Assembly: GCF_000970325.1 (NCBI RefSeq)
Contig: NZ_CP009518.1
Span: 1,674,001 to 1,738,000 of the forward strand
Direction: 5' to 3'
Source of the DNA: Methanococcoides methylutens MM1
GTDB taxonomy: Archaea; Halobacteriota; Methanosarcinia; Methanosarcinales; Methanosarcinaceae
DNA: 64,000 nt
Shown piece after piece: positions 50,248-60,694 of the stretch (position 1 is its first letter; every line of letters begins with the position of its first letter). Under the pieces are notes generated by a model. The model was not told where the DNA came from and ran no database searches. It saw only the letters and a program-made list of their open reading frames with translations. The translations under genes and the position numbers were made by a program.

Positions 50248-50859
50248 ATGTATGTCGAACAGATCATTTCCCGGCTTAAAGAACTGTATCCTGAAGGCTA
50301 TTTACAAGTAAACCGTGACCCTTTCTATCTTCTGATCTCCACGGTACTATCCCAGCGTACCCGGGATGAGGTTACAATACCTACAAGCCAGAGGCTCTTT
50401 TCTGTTCTTGACACACCTGAGAAGATGGCAACTGCAGACGTGGATGAAATTCAGGAACTCATTAGGGATGTCGGGTTCTACAAGGTCAAATCACAGCGCC
50501 TGATCGATATCTCCCGCATGCTTCTGGATGAATACGAAGGGATCGTTCCGGATGATATCAACGAGCTTGTAAAGCTTCCGGGAGTCGGGAGAAAGACAGC
50601 AAATTGCGTACTGAGCTATGCTTTTGACAAAGATGTCATTGCCGTGGATACCCATGTACATCGCATATCCAACAGGATGGGACTCGTTGAAACAGATACT
50701 CCGGAAGAAACAGAGATCGAGCTTGAAAAAGTGGTCCCGAAGGATATGTGGAAAGAGATCAACGGCCTGATGGTCCTATTCGGGAAGAGCATCTGTAAGC
50801 CGGTATCACCGAAGTGTGACAAATGTATTATGAACGATATTTGTCCGAAGCTTATCTGA
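50248..50859 (+). CDS. nth: Endonuclease III (DNA glycosylase/AP lyase)
   Basis: A 203-residue repair enzyme that removes oxidised pyrimidines. Catalytic features: helix-hairpin-helix LPGVGRKTANCVLSYAF with Lys about 120, DVIAVDTHVHRISNR with Asp about 138, and the Fe-S loop C-x6-C-x2-C-x5-C (CKPVSPKCDKCIMNDIC) at the end. There is no ribosome site. An ACTAAATAA element at about 50217-50225, some 25 bases before the ATG, suggests a leaderless mRNA. It is divergent to hel308. Confidence 0.95.
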   Translation: MYVEQIISRLKELYPEGYLQVNRDPFYLLISTVLSQRTRDEVTIPTSQRLFSVLDTPEKMATADVDEIQELIRDVGFYKVKSQRLIDISRMLLDEYEGIVPDDINELVKLPGVGRKTANCVLSYAFDKDVIAVDTHVHRISNRMGLVETDTPEETEIELEKVVPKDMWKEINGLMVLFGKSICKPVSPKCDKCIMNDICPKLI

Positions 50860-50953
50860 AGAGCAGATATTGAAAAGAGATGTTTCTGCAATACGGATTC
50901 AAAACTAAGAAAAAAGAAAGTAAGGAACACGGCCGTTAAGCCGCTTTCCGGAA

Positions 50954-52258
50954 TTAATCGTTGCTAAGCTGGCCACTGAAGTACTTGTCGTATGAGTACA
51001 TATCGAAGTGACCGTGTCCGCTAAGACAGAACAAAATGGTCTTCTCTTCGCCGGTCTGCTTGCACTTGAGTGCTTCATCGATAGCGCATTTGATAGCGTG
51101 TGTGGACTCCGGTGCAGGTGGAATACCTTCACTGCGGGCGAACATGACACCTGCTTCGAATACCTCTACCTGGTGATAGCATGTTGCTTCCATGAGATTG
51201 TCTGCGGTCAGCTGGCTGATGATCGGTGAACAGCCGTGATACCTCAAACCGCCTGCGTGGATGGCAGGTGGAATGAAATCATAGCCCAGTGAGTACATCT
51301 TAAGGAGTGGTGTCAGTTTTGCCATGTCACCATAGTCATACTCGAACTTACCGTCACACAGTGTTGGACATGCGGAAGGCTCGACTGCGATGATACGTGG
51401 ATCATGGGTACCTTCGATCTTGTCCCTCATGTATGGAAGGCTGATACCTGCAAGGTTACTTCCGCCACCACAGCATCCGATAACGATATCCGGGTAGTCC
51501 TCGACCTTATCGAGCTGCTTCTGGGCTTCAATACCGATAACAGTCTGATGGAGCATGACGTGGTTGAGCACACTGCCAAGAGCATATTTGGTGTTATCGT
51601 GCTTTACAGCATCCTCTACAGCTTCTCCGATGGCAATACCGAGACTGCCTGTGGTGTCCGGGTATTTCTCAAGCATGTGACGTCCGAACTCGGTGTCAGG
51701 GCTTGGTGAAGGTACTACATTTGCACCCCAGAGGTTGATCAGGGATTTACGGTATGGCTTCTGCTCGAAGCTGGAGCGTACCATATAGACCTTACATTCG
51801 ATATCAAAATAATTACAGCTAAGTGAAAGCGCACTTCCCCACTGACCGGCTCCGGTCTCGGTGGTTATTCTCTCAGTGCCTTCTTTCATGTTATAATAGA
51901 CCTGTGCCACAGAGGTATTTGGTTTGTGACTTCCTGCAGGGCTTACACCCTCATATTTGTAGTAGATCTTTGCAGGGGTGTCAAGCATTTTTTCAAGCCT
52001 GTGTGCACGGTACAGAGGAGCAGGTCTCCAGAGCTTATAGATCTCAAGAACCTCTTTTGGAATGTCAATGTATCTCTCACTGCTAACTTCCTGTTTGATG
52101 AGCTCCATAGGGAAAAGAGGAGCAAGAGCCTCAGGAGTCAATGGCTCATTTGTTGCAGGATCAAGTGGAGGAGCCAGTGGAGTGGGCATATCCGGGAGGA
52201 TATTATACCATTTTTTTGGCATCTCGTTTTCATCAAGTAAGATCTTAGTCTGTTCCAT
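50954..52258 (-). CDS. trpB2: Tryptophan synthase beta chain, TrpB2 type
   Basis: A 434-residue PLP enzyme that joins indole to serine. The PLP lysine is in [11 protein letters not shown] (about 107); other marks are [27 protein letters not shown] for the phosphate, and [12 protein letters not shown]. The extended N-terminus ([21 protein letters not shown]) and its length place it in the TrpB2 branch, which can act without an alpha subunit and may salvage indole. No trpA is nearby. GAGG is the ribosome site; it is transcribed alone. Confidence 0.95.
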   Translation of the reverse strand: MEQTKILLDENEMPKKWYNILPDMPTPLAPPLDPATNEPLTPEALAPLFPMELIKQEVSSERYIDIPKEVLEIYKLWRPAPLYRAHRLEKMLDTPAKIYYKYEGVSPAGSHKPNTSVAQVYYNMKEGTERITTETGAGQWGSALSLSCNYFDIECKVYMVRSSFEQKPYRKSLINLWGANVVPSPSPDTEFGRHMLEKYPDTTGSLGIAIGEAVEDAVKHDNTKYALGSVLNHVMLHQTVIGIEAQKQLDKVEDYPDIVIGCCGGGSNLAGISLPYMRDKIEGTHDPRIIAVEPSACPTLCDGKFEYDYGDMAKLTPLLKMYSLGYDFIPPAIHAGGLRYHGCSPIISQLTADNLMEATCYHQVEVFEAGVMFARSEGIPPAPESTHAIKCAIDEALKCKQTGEEKTILFCLSGHGHFDMYSYDKYFSGQLSND

Positions 52259-52450
52259 AGATATTCCTCACATATAAAATGAACAAATCAGTACTATGAT
52301 GTAGACAAAACTATATTATAAATTTGTTGTGTCCTACATTGTTCATATATTTTCGAGAAATAGAACGTAATCCGGACAAAAATTTGATGAAAATTTAAAG
52401 AAGTATCTAAATTGGATCGAAAAACCTGATCTCCAAAAAGTATGGTTCGA

Positions 52451-53017
52451 TTATGGTTTGCAACCCAGTGAGATACGCTCTTCCGGAGAAAGCGACAGAT
52501 AGAAATCAATTATCTGAAAATCGTTGAATTCCCTTTCATGCAATGAGTCAAAGAACCTGTCGAGTGTGGAAATTGTCTTCTTTTCCATCGGTTTCGCTGA
52601 AGCGAGCTCTTCCGCCTCTTTTGCAAGCCCGATCTTGGTCAGGCTATTTGTAATACGCTCGATGGCCTCTTTGTCATGCTTGATGAATTCCTGCCTGATC
52701 CTGTCAAGGTCACTACTTCCCGGAGAAATAGCAAAGCCTGAATCACTGGATTTACTAAATTCCATCTCCCTGCAGTCCCTTGCAGTTATATCAGAATAAA
52801 GATTGTTATATCTGCGCGTCAGATCATTATGCTTTTCAAGATACCAGGCCCAGAACCCATTGTTCGTACTACAATCGGTCATCTCTTTATAGGTCTCTAA
52901 CTGCCTGGATTTTGCATTTTCAACAAGCCATTCTTTGCGCCATTTGTTGAACTCCTCTTTAGAACTGGAATTCAATCTGGCAACATGATGTCCTGTAAGA
53001 CTGTTCGAATCAATCAT
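52451..53017 (-). CDS. Hydrophilic protein of unknown function
   Basis: A 188-residue cytoplasmic-looking protein, highly charged, with predicted helices and a Trp-rich stretch (FNKWRKEWLV, FWAWYLEKHND). It has no membrane segment, signal or recognised motif. AGGTGG stands before the ATG. The trpB2 gene on the same strand starts about 190 bases beyond its stop, with an AT-rich gap between, so the two may not share a transcript. Confidence 0.65.
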   Translation of the reverse strand: MIDSNSLTGHHVARLNSSSKEEFNKWRKEWLVENAKSRQLETYKEMTDCSTNNGFWAWYLEKHNDLTRRYNNLYSDITARDCREMEFSKSSDSGFAISPGSSDLDRIRQEFIKHDKEAIERITNSLTKIGLAKEAEELASAKPMEKKTISTLDRFFDSLHEREFNDFQIIDFYLSLSPEERISLGCKP

Positions 53018-53104
53018 TCAATACCACCTATGTAACCACCTGCCTGAAACCTGTTACAAAGTCCTTGTTAGGCAAGTGCAATCAAACTTGAATGATACCA
53101 ACCT

Positions 53105-53263
53105 AACCGTCGTACAACGGTTTGTTTCATCCCTCTCTTGCAGCCATATCTGTGATATGGCTCACCATTAAAATATTGCCAGTCTGATATTTAACTTTAT
53201 CTCCAGTAAAGACTATAGTTATGATAATGATGATGCCGACTGAAAGCCTTTTCCCGGAAAGGC
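53105..53263. other. Intergenic region with three hairpins
   Basis: Three inverted repeats lie in a gap of 356 bases: AACCGT/ACGGTT (53105-53122), AGCCATATC-TGT-GATATGGCT (53142-53162, perfect 9-bp arms) and GCCTTT-TCCCGG-AAAGGC (53246-53263). No open frame is credible. The region separates divergent genes; the hmgA promoter, with a TATA-like element near 53300-53315, lies to its right. It may hold a small RNA or several operators. Confidence 0.4.
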
Positions 53264-53373
53264 CTACAAAAAAAGGATAATGAGTTGCATGATAGCGTTT
53301 TAATACATATCAAAATATAAATAACATCAAAACCTATGACCAATAATCCAGCATTATATGACAGGGGAATATC

Positions 53374-54618
53374 ATGGCATCAAATACCGAACCTACATTT
53401 AGCGAAGAGGAATTGCTTGAGAAGCTTGTTTCAGGAGAGATCCCTCTAAGGAAGATCGATGCATACACAGACAAAGACACCGCCATAAGGTTGAGGAAAT
53501 CTGCAATTGAGAAGCTGGAAGGTGTCGAGTTCGAACACATCCACAATTACACCATTGATGCCGAGTCAGCTACAAAACGCAACATCGAGAACATGATCGG
53601 TGTCATACAGATCCCCCTCGGTATCGCAGGCGGCATCAAAATAAATGGGGAATATGCCAACGATGAGTTCATTCTCCCCCTTGCAACCACAGAAGGTGCC
53701 CTTGTCGCCAGCACGAACCGCGGATGTTCTGCAATCACAGCATCCGGTGGAGCAAACGTCAGGATATTCCAGGACCAGATGACCCGTGCACCCGTGTTCA
53801 AGATGGATAACGTTGCACATGCAAGAAAGTTCGTTGACTGGGTAAGGAAACCTGAGACCTTCGAAGAGATGAAGGAAAAAGCAGGTGAGACCACACGCTT
53901 CGGCGAGCTCATCAGCGTTGAGCCATACGTAACAGGGAATACCGTTTTCTTAAGGTTCGCCTACGACACAAAGGACGCAATGGGAATGAACATGGTAACC
54001 ATTGCCACCGATGCAATACTTAATCTGATCTCCGATGAATTCGGAGCTTATCCGGTATCCCTTTCCGGGAACATGTGTACAGACAAGAAACCTGCAGCCA
54101 TCAATAACATTCTGGGAAGAGGGAAAACCGTTGCAGCTGACGTGACCCTACCAAAGGAAATTGTCGAAAAGAAGCTGAAGACAACTCCTGGGATGATGGA
54201 AGAGGTAAACTACAGGAAGAACCTGCTCGGATCAGCAAGAGCAGGAGCCCTTGGATACAACGCACATGCAGCCAACATCGTAGCTGCACTTTACCTCGCA
54301 TGCGGACAGGATGCGGCCCATGTTGTGGAAGGCAGTACCGCCATCACCACAATGGAAGTGAACGAATACGGCGACCTCTATTGTGCAGTTACAATGCCAT
54401 CCGTACAGGTGGGAACTGTGGGCGGAGGAACAAGTATCGGCACCCAGAGAGATTGCCTGAACCTGCTGGGAGTTGCAGGGGCCGGCGAGGTTCCGGGCGA
54501 GAACTCAAAGAAACTGGCAGAAATAGTTGCAGCAGCGGTCCTCGCAGGAGAGATCTCCCTGATAGGTGCACAGGCTGCCGGTCATCTTGCAAGAGCTCAT
54601 GCCGAGCTCGGCAGATGA
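53374..54618 (+). CDS. hmgA: 3-hydroxy-3-methylglutaryl-CoA reductase (class I)
   Basis: A 414-residue enzyme that reduces HMG-CoA to mevalonate with two NADPH, the committed step to archaeal isoprenoid lipids. Catalytic residues are visible: Glu in LATTEGALVAS, Lys in TDKKPAAINN, Asp in CGQDAAHVVEGS and His in AAGHLARAHAEL. ENMIGVIQIPLGIAGG is the class I signature. It lacks any membrane anchor, as archaeal forms do. GGGGA is the ribosome site. Confidence 0.97.
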   Translation: MASNTEPTFSEEELLEKLVSGEIPLRKIDAYTDKDTAIRLRKSAIEKLEGVEFEHIHNYTIDAESATKRNIENMIGVIQIPLGIAGGIKINGEYANDEFILPLATTEGALVASTNRGCSAITASGGANVRIFQDQMTRAPVFKMDNVAHARKFVDWVRKPETFEEMKEKAGETTRFGELISVEPYVTGNTVFLRFAYDTKDAMGMNMVTIATDAILNLISDEFGAYPVSLSGNMCTDKKPAAINNILGRGKTVAADVTLPKEIVEKKLKTTPGMMEEVNYRKNLLGSARAGALGYNAHAANIVAALYLACGQDAAHVVEGSTAITTMEVNEYGDLYCAVTMPSVQVGTVGGGTSIGTQRDCLNLLGVAGAGEVPGENSKKLAEIVAAAVLAGEISLIGAQAAGHLARAHAELGR

Positions 54619-54644
54619 TCTTTTTAAATATTGAAAAGAGTTAT

Positions 54645-54661
54645 GATCTTAATTTAAGATC
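54645..54661. terminator. Palindromic bidirectional terminator between hmgA and lig
   Basis: GATCTTAATTTAAGATC is a 17-base palindrome (8-bp arms, one-base centre) between two convergent stops, with T-rich DNA on both sides in each reading direction (TCTTTTTAAA before and TTTATTTTAATTTAAT after). Confidence 0.5.
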
Positions 54662-54687
54662 AAACTTTATTTTAATTTAATCTGGCT

Positions 54688-56373
54688 TCAACTTCTCTGC
54701 GAGAGATAAATGCTCTCAATACGCTCAAGGGTCTCGGCTTCTTCAGGAGACTTGTCGTCCCTGATATTCACAAGCCTTGGGAACCTTAGTGCGTAACCGG
54801 ATTCGTAATTGGTACTTTTCTGGATCTCCTCGAAAGCAACCTCAAAGACAACTTCGGGTTTCAATTCGATATCTCTTCCGGATTCTACGACGATCAGGTC
54901 GGACAGGAGGTCAGTAAGTTCTGCAAGCTGCTCATCTGAAAAACCAGTGGCCACTTTTCCTATAGGAAGGAAATCGCCGGTATCCGGGTCAAAGCATGCC
55001 AGCGCGTAAGAGCCGATCAGGTTTGCACGCCTTCCATAACCCCATTCAGCACCGACCACTACAAGATCTAGGGTCTCCATGATAGGCTTCTTCTTGAGCC
55101 AGTTCTTACCCCTCTTTCCAGGAGAGTATGGAGCCTCCGGATTCTTGATCATTACACCTTCGTGCCCTGCAGCCAGTGCTGCAGAGTAGATCTCGTTCAC
55201 TTTTTCCGGATCTTTGGTAAGCACCTGTTCATCGACCCTGATACCATTGGTATTTTCCACACAATCTACCAGGGCATCTCTCCTGTCGGTAAGTGGCATG
55301 TCGATCAGGACCTCATCGTTAAGATAGAGAAGATCAAAAAGATTCAGTGTCAGCGGGATCTCACGGACCGTTGTCTCCACATCATACTTTCTCCTGAAAC
55401 GCTTAAGGATGTCCTGGAAAGCTCTCGGGTTACCGTGCTCATCCACTGCAACTGCCTCCCCCTCGAGAATTGCAGTATCTGCCTTTACATGATCTTTTAC
55501 GGCCTGGACGATATCAGGAAGTGAACCGGTCACGTTCTCAAGGCGCCTTGAGAAGATGTTGATATTATCCCCGTCCTTATGTATCTGGACCCTGGCACCA
55601 TCGAACTTCCATTCAACCGCCACAACACCAAGATCATTGATAGCAGTTTCAATTGTCGGGGTAACCTGAGCCAGCATCATCTTGATAGGACGGTTTAGTT
55701 CCATACCAAGTTGTGAAACAGCTTCCACACCGCCCTCTTTTGCAGCAACTGCAACAAGGCCGAGATCATTGGTAAGCATGAAACCGCGTTCGACATCCCC
55801 GGCAGGGACACCGAAAGCTTTGGCAATGGCATCCCTTACGATACCTTCACCAACACCGATACGAAGGTCCTCTATTGCCAGCCTTGCAAGATAGCGGGCC
55901 TCTTCAGGAGTTGCTGAATTGAAAAGATATTGAAGGTTCTTGATCTTGGTCGTCTGTGAACCTTTACCGGTCGTCCCTGAGATGTTGTTGAACCTCTCAA
56001 ATACTTCCATGATGGAAAGAGACGGAGTCTCATCCATAAAAGCAGAGAATGTAGCCTGGTTCCGGGTTTCCTTTTTCAGTGCTGCAATAGCAGTTTCACC
56101 GATGTCGCCGGTGTTCCTTACAAGGGTCTCTATCTCCTTGAGCGGAAGACCTGACGACCTGGAAAGAGCTGTATAAAGAAGACTTGGACCGACTCCCAGT
56201 TGTTCAGTGCTCCATGCAGGGAATACGTCACCCATGACGAAATGTGCAACAACAGGGAGCTCTTCAGCGGATACTGAGTGGAACATCTCTGAGACGATGT
56301 CGGTCATATCCAGTGAACCTGAGGTATGTTCTATTCTTTTGCACACGTCAGCAAAATCTTTGAAATCGGTCAT
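54688..56373 (-). CDS. lig: ATP-dependent DNA ligase
   Basis: A 561-residue replicative archaeal ligase joining Okazaki fragments. The nucleotidylated Lys is in [13 protein letters not shown] (motif I, about residue 252). Further marks: the N-terminal DNA-binding domain ([28 protein letters not shown]), EGEAVAVDE (motif III region), [15 protein letters not shown] (motif IV) and the OB-fold motifs WLKKKP. The length is within the family's 550-600. AAGGAAG is the ribosome site. Confidence 0.96.
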   Translation of the reverse strand: MTDFKDFADVCKRIEHTSGSLDMTDIVSEMFHSVSAEELPVVAHFVMGDVFPAWSTEQLGVGPSLLYTALSRSSGLPLKEIETLVRNTGDIGETAIAALKKETRNQATFSAFMDETPSLSIMEVFERFNNISGTTGKGSQTTKIKNLQYLFNSATPEEARYLARLAIEDLRIGVGEGIVRDAIAKAFGVPAGDVERGFMLTNDLGLVAVAAKEGGVEAVSQLGMELNRPIKMMLAQVTPTIETAINDLGVVAVEWKFDGARVQIHKDGDNINIFSRRLENVTGSLPDIVQAVKDHVKADTAILEGEAVAVDEHGNPRAFQDILKRFRRKYDVETTVREIPLTLNLFDLLYLNDEVLIDMPLTDRRDALVDCVENTNGIRVDEQVLTKDPEKVNEIYSAALAAGHEGVMIKNPEAPYSPGKRGKNWLKKKPIMETLDLVVVGAEWGYGRRANLIGSYALACFDPDTGDFLPIGKVATGFSDEQLAELTDLLSDLIVVESGRDIELKPEVVFEVAFEEIQKSTNYESGYALRFPRLVNIRDDKSPEEAETLERIESIYLSQRS

Positions 56374-56421
56374 GCAGATAACTTCCTTTAGATAATCTCT
56401 AATAGTACCACTAAGAGAGGA

Positions 56422-57417
56422 TTATTCCCTGTAGATGGATACTACATCACTCAATATCGCACTTGCAGTCTCAATTGAACCGGCACCTCTACCGGTAACG
56501 GTTACCGTGCCTGCAAGATCGGTGTGTACTGATGCAACGTTAAGTGTCCCGCCAACTGCCAGCGGATGGGAAGCAGGCACAAGACGTGGGGATACCCGGA
56601 GACGATCCTTCTTTACCTCTCCGATCAGTTTGATAACATAGCCATCGTCGTATGCAAGAGCAAGTGATTCCGGAGTTATCTTGGTAATACCGGTCACCTC
56701 AACATCCTGGAAAGTGGCATTCTGCCCGAAGATAGAATTTGCAAGGATCACAAGCTTGCATGCAGCATCGATACCTTCCACATCGTAGGTAGGATCGGTC
56801 TCTGCGATACCCAGCTCCTTGGATTCAGCAAGCATCTGCTCATATGAAGCTTTCTCCTCCATCATACGTGTAAGGATGTAATTGCAGGTTCCGTTCAGGA
56901 TACCTTCAATGCTCTTGATCTCGTTTCCTGCGAGTGTGCTTTTAATAAGATTGATTATAGGCATTGCACCGCCAACGGTGGCCTCGAACCTGAACTTGCA
57001 ATCGGATTCTTCGGCAGCCTGCATGAGTTCCTGGTATTTTAGTGTAAGAGGTCCCTTGTTCGAGGTTACGACATCCCTGCTGTTCTCAAACGCAGCAAGC
57101 ATATTGACAAGCCCTGTTCCACCGGTCTCAATGTCGGTAGGTGTTGTCTCGATAACAACATCGTGGTCAACGTTCCTGATGACGTATTCGCCTGTGAGAT
57201 CTTCAACGGCCACAGTACCGGACTCACGTTTTCTTTCAATAGCAGCTTTCAGGTCAATGCCTTCTGTGTTGACCTCAGATCCCCTTGAATCTGATATTGC
57301 CACTACATCAATGTCAATTCCAAGAGACTTGAGCTCATCGTCCTTTTTCAGCAAGACCTCTGCAACGCCCTGACCTACTGAACCAAATCCAATAATGGAT
57401 GCGCGTACTTTTCTCAT
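56422..57417 (-). CDS. hom: Homoserine dehydrogenase
   Basis: A 331-residue enzyme that reduces aspartate semialdehyde to homoserine for threonine and methionine. N-terminal NAD(P)-binding [15 protein letters not shown]; central [41 protein letters not shown]; the catalytic Lys/Asp are near [15 protein letters not shown]. It has no C-terminal ACT domain, unlike many bacterial enzymes; a separate ACT protein is encoded just upstream. The start at 57417 has GGTGATG six bases upstream, overlapping the end of that gene; a start at 57438 lies inside it. Confidence 0.95.
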   Translation of the reverse strand: MRKVRASIIGFGSVGQGVAEVLLKKDDELKSLGIDIDVVAISDSRGSEVNTEGIDLKAAIERKRESGTVAVEDLTGEYVIRNVDHDVVIETTPTDIETGGTGLVNMLAAFENSRDVVTSNKGPLTLKYQELMQAAEESDCKFRFEATVGGAMPIINLIKSTLAGNEIKSIEGILNGTCNYILTRMMEEKASYEQMLAESKELGIAETDPTYDVEGIDAACKLVILANSIFGQNATFQDVEVTGITKITPESLALAYDDGYVIKLIGEVKKDRLRVSPRLVPASHPLAVGGTLNVASVHTDLAGTVTVTGRGAGSIETASAILSDVVSIYRE

Positions 57418-57430
57418 TGAAACATCACCT

Positions 57431-57937
57431 TTATGCAAAATCGGCCTCTATGGGCTCTACTACCAGCAGGTCTTTCTTATGTGCCACTTCCCTTAATACA
57501 GACATTGCCTCATGAAGTTCTTTCCTTCCAATAGCATCTATCTTCAGTGAAGCAGATGATTGCGTGTCAATGTGAGGCATGGAAAGACATATGTCCACTA
57601 CTTCTGCAAAGCCGGTCTTGTCAATAGTATCGATCGTATCCTGTATGTCAGTATGAACAATGTGACCTATCAGGATGACCGCACCATGTTCCATAAAGCG
57701 TTTTTCATCTACCCTGGCAACACCGATACCATTCTCTTCAAGACGTGAAATAATAAGATCGAGGTTCTCAGGTTCCACCTCGAACACTACCTGTACCGGA
57801 ATGGTACTTCTTGGAGTTCGTTCTTCATGGTGGTGTACGATGGACTTAAGGTTCCCTTTCAGCTCTGAGATCGGATTCAGAGCCAGAAGCAACTGTCCGG
57901 GAGCATCTTTCAGTTCGATATCCATTGAAACTCTCAT
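57431..57937 (-). CDS. ACT-domain regulatory protein linked to homoserine dehydrogenase
   Basis: A 168-residue protein. The N-terminal half is an ACT domain ([51 protein letters not shown]), with another ACT-like part after residue 75 or so. Such domains bind amino acids and change enzyme activity. It lies 13 bases before hom, whose enzyme lacks an ACT domain, so it probably gives the allosteric control by threonine or a relative in trans. GAGGAAAGG is the ribosome site. Confidence 0.87.
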   Translation of the reverse strand: MRVSMDIELKDAPGQLLLALNPISELKGNLKSIVHHHEERTPRSTIPVQVVFEVEPENLDLIISRLEENGIGVARVDEKRFMEHGAVILIGHIVHTDIQDTIDTIDKTGFAEVVDICLSMPHIDTQSSASLKIDAIGRKELHEAMSVLREVAHKKDLLVVEPIEADFA

Positions 57938-58044
57938 GCCTTTCCTCTTAGTTATTCTTCATATAAATGTATTGATAAGAAAGCATAGATTAAGAAAAAT
58001 AAAGAGAACTGATCAGGGGAACATACTAAAACACAACATCACAA

Positions 58045-58908
58045 TTATCGATGCTCGTCGGGAATTATGATGATATTTCCCCTACCTTTCTTGAACTTCT
58101 CCACTAGCCCCCGGTTCTCAAGGTCTGAAACGATAAGACTGACCTTTGCTTCGGAATAGCTGAGTTTCGAACGCAGATCCTTCTGGGTGATCCTGCCACC
58201 ACTAGACCTGATAATGTCAAGTACTTCCTGCAAATCAGAAGGCAACGGGACCTTCCCCTCCACTTCATCATCTTCATCGGCCTCAGGCTCGTCGATTGCT
58301 TTGGGTTCCTCAGATACAACGACAGTTTCAGGTGATGCTACCTCTGACACATCTCCTGCAACAGGAGCTATTTGTATCCCTTCATCGGCCTCTTTCTTCT
58401 TTTTCTTCCCTGAGAACAGATAGAATCCGGTTCCTACTAGAATAAGGATCAAAGCACCCGCGATGTAGATCAAAGTACGATCATCTGATTCACCTTCAAT
58501 TGCTTCTGCATCTTCTTCCAGTGAAGCACTGATATTCAAAAGATCAGGGTCCTCTGAAAGATCGCTTTCATATGAAGGAAGAAGGATAAGGTCTATAATA
58601 TAGTCGCCATCATCGGTGATGGTTATGGTTTCCTGCGTGGAAGCTGTGAGCGTATTGTTCTCGTAATAAGTTGCTGTGATCAGGTATTCACCCGGAGCAA
58701 GATTCATGGAGTACACACCATATTTCGCCACTATGGACTGTGGTGGCGTGGTGTTCACTTCAATGATCACATTCTCCATCAGCTGGAAAGTGTCCCACTC
58801 ATAGATAGCACCATGAATAGTAGCTGTTTCTTCAGCACTTACCGGAACTGCTGAAAATAGGCATGTTAAGACACATATACTGAGAACAAATAGACTACTG
58901 ATCTTCAC
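58045..58908 (-). CDS. Membrane one-component regulator: outer Ig-like domain, one membrane helix, inner MarR-type winged helix
   Basis: A 287-residue protein. A signal peptide (about 1-25) precedes an outer beta-sandwich of the carboxypeptidase-regulatory type (TIHGAIYEWDTFQLMENVIIEVNT ... VYSMNLAPGEYLITATYYENN). A membrane helix (about 145-165) with KKKKK on the inner side follows, then an acidic linker and a winged helix (about 215-287: LQEVLDIIRSSGGRITQKDLRSKLSYSEAKVSLIVSDLENRGLVEKFKKG). It can sense an outside or membrane signal and act on DNA. The GTG start has no ribosome site; a TATA-like ACTATTATAG near 58937 suggests a leaderless mRNA. Confidence 0.83.
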   Translation of the reverse strand: MKISSLFVLSICVLTCLFSAVPVSAEETATIHGAIYEWDTFQLMENVIIEVNTTPPQSIVAKYGVYSMNLAPGEYLITATYYENNTLTASTQETITITDDGDYIIDLILLPSYESDLSEDPDLLNISASLEEDAEAIEGESDDRTLIYIAGALILILVGTGFYLFSGKKKKKEADEGIQIAPVAGDVSEVASPETVVVSEEPKAIDEPEADEDDEVEGKVPLPSDLQEVLDIIRSSGGRITQKDLRSKLSYSEAKVSLIVSDLENRGLVEKFKKGRGNIIIIPDEHR

Positions 58909-59276
58909 AGTGCAATATTATGAGAGATAACTATAATAGTTTGTTGTTACTCTCGAAGCCATTTATCAGTACTTTTGACCAGCAATACCAGATGACCTAA
59001 TGTAAGTCACATATTGTAAGCAACCATGACAGAGGAAAATGCAAAAATTTACAGAAAAATCAGACATTAAAGTTTTAATTAAAAATAAAAAGCACATCAA
59101 AGCTTCTTTTTTAGAAATATACAACCATAAAGTTTTATTGTATTTTTAATGTATTTTAAACTTCCCGGTGCCCATGAATGTTTGAGCATGAACCATCAAG
59201 TTCTAAAGTAAGTTTATATTCAAATATCCCGAATATTGCTTTGTAAGTTAATTCCATGACAATGGAGGAATCCGAA
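58909..59276. other. AT-rich gap with divergent promoters
   Basis: It holds the minus-strand promoter of the membrane regulator (near 58937) and a + strand TATA-like AGTTTATATTC at 59210-59220 for the next gene. ATATTC and GAATAT form a 6-bp inverted repeat at about 59216-59236, at the predicted start of transcription. Nothing else is evident. Confidence 0.4.
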
Positions 59277-60692
59277 ATGAAGAGAGGAACGATGAAAGGT
59301 TTTGCAATTATCGCTGCTGTGCTGATGGTGGTCAGTCTTCTGCCAATCAGTGCACTTGCAGCAAATGGGGATGGGTTTGAAACTGCTCCGGGACAAATGA
59401 AGAAGAATCTTACCGATGATGACTTCGATCCTGCACAGGACAGGGACAGGTTAAGATCAAATTTCCAGGATGCTAAGAATGACTATAATAAAGTGACAGC
59501 TGAGTTCCAGAATGTCAAGGCTCAGCAGGCAAGAGGCCAGCTTACTTCTGAGGAAATGTTGGACAAATCCAAAGTATATCTTAATGGAACTGTTGACTAT
59601 ATGGTCGAGCGTCTTAATTACATCAAAGATACCGGCGGATATTCTGAAGATGTGAACGACACCATTACCAGCTACACTGATGCTCTTAATGATACAAAAA
59701 TAGAAATTGGAGCTGCTGAAACAAGAAAGGATCTATCCGATGTTCTGAAAGATATAAGGAAGCTCTGGAAAGATGCAATAAAGGACATCAGAAGCTTCAA
59801 CGAAATGAAAGTAGGAGAACATCTTGATGACCATATTGCCAACGCCAATCGCATCTCTGAGCGTCTGCAGAACGAAATAAAAGAAATGGAGGAGAACGGC
59901 CAGAATGTCGAAGACCTTCAGGATATGCTTAAAAAATACAATGACCTGATAGCTGAAGCCGAATCACTCCAGAAAGGCGGAGATACCAAGGATGCGATCG
60001 AAGCGACCAGGGAAGCTAACGAAGTGCTCAGAGAACTCCTTCAGGAGATGAAGCAAAACAGGAAAGGATTTGTCCACATGGAAGGCGAGGGACCTCTCAA
60101 TGCAGAGGGTGACGGAACCATCGTCCTTTCCGGACAGCTTAATGTTACCATCAACGCAACAGATGCAATGCTTGTGATCAAGGACCTTAACGGAGATGCA
60201 TACATCAATGTCACCGGAGAATATGACCTGGTGAATGAAGAAAGAGCAGGGGAAGGAGATCATGCACTTGTATACCATGACTTTACCGGTGATGCTATCA
60301 TTAACGGAACCAGGCTTACCATTATGGTACGCGGAGAAGACATGACAATCTTCGCAGAGGGTTCAGGAAGTGCTTCACTCTCAGGAGAGGGAAACTATAG
60401 GATCGGTGAAGGCGACGAAGCATTTGGGTTCGCAGGAGATGCTGCAAAAGCTGAAGTAATTGACGAAGAAGACGTTGACGATGAAGAGGAAACTGAAAAT
60501 GAGATTGAGATCGAAGTGGAATTCGAAAACGGTCAGGCAAATGTCATAGTAAAAATCAATGGAACTATTGAGTACGAATTTGATTTCGACACCAATAATC
60601 AGGAAGAGATTAAGAATTACATCATGGGCAATACTTCATTAACCTATGAGCAGATCAACGACAGTATAACGTTCGAGACTGAGGAGGACTAA
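59277..60692 (+). CDS. Secreted coiled-coil and beta-rich protein, function unknown
   Basis: A 471-residue exported protein. Signal peptide about 1-28; long helical coiled coil (about 50-265); a beta-rich segment with short Gly/Asp-spaced repeats (GEGPLNAEGDGTIVLSGQLNVTINATDAMLVIKDLNGDAYINVTGEYDL, about 270-395); a highly acidic stretch (about 400-425) and a final EFENGQANVIVKINGTIEYEFDFDT domain. Several N-x-T sites suggest glycosylation. I recognise no family. GGAGG lies eight bases before the start chosen at 59277; an ATG at 59256 precedes that site. The lipoprotein gene follows after two bases. Confidence 0.75.
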   Translation: MKRGTMKGFAIIAAVLMVVSLLPISALAANGDGFETAPGQMKKNLTDDDFDPAQDRDRLRSNFQDAKNDYNKVTAEFQNVKAQQARGQLTSEEMLDKSKVYLNGTVDYMVERLNYIKDTGGYSEDVNDTITSYTDALNDTKIEIGAAETRKDLSDVLKDIRKLWKDAIKDIRSFNEMKVGEHLDDHIANANRISERLQNEIKEMEENGQNVEDLQDMLKKYNDLIAEAESLQKGGDTKDAIEATREANEVLRELLQEMKQNRKGFVHMEGEGPLNAEGDGTIVLSGQLNVTINATDAMLVIKDLNGDAYINVTGEYDLVNEERAGEGDHALVYHDFTGDAIINGTRLTIMVRGEDMTIFAEGSGSASLSGEGNYRIGEGDEAFGFAGDAAKAEVIDEEDVDDEEETENEIEIEVEFENGQANVIVKINGTIEYEFDFDTNNQEEIKNYIMGNTSLTYEQINDSITFETEED

Positions 60693-60694
60693 TC

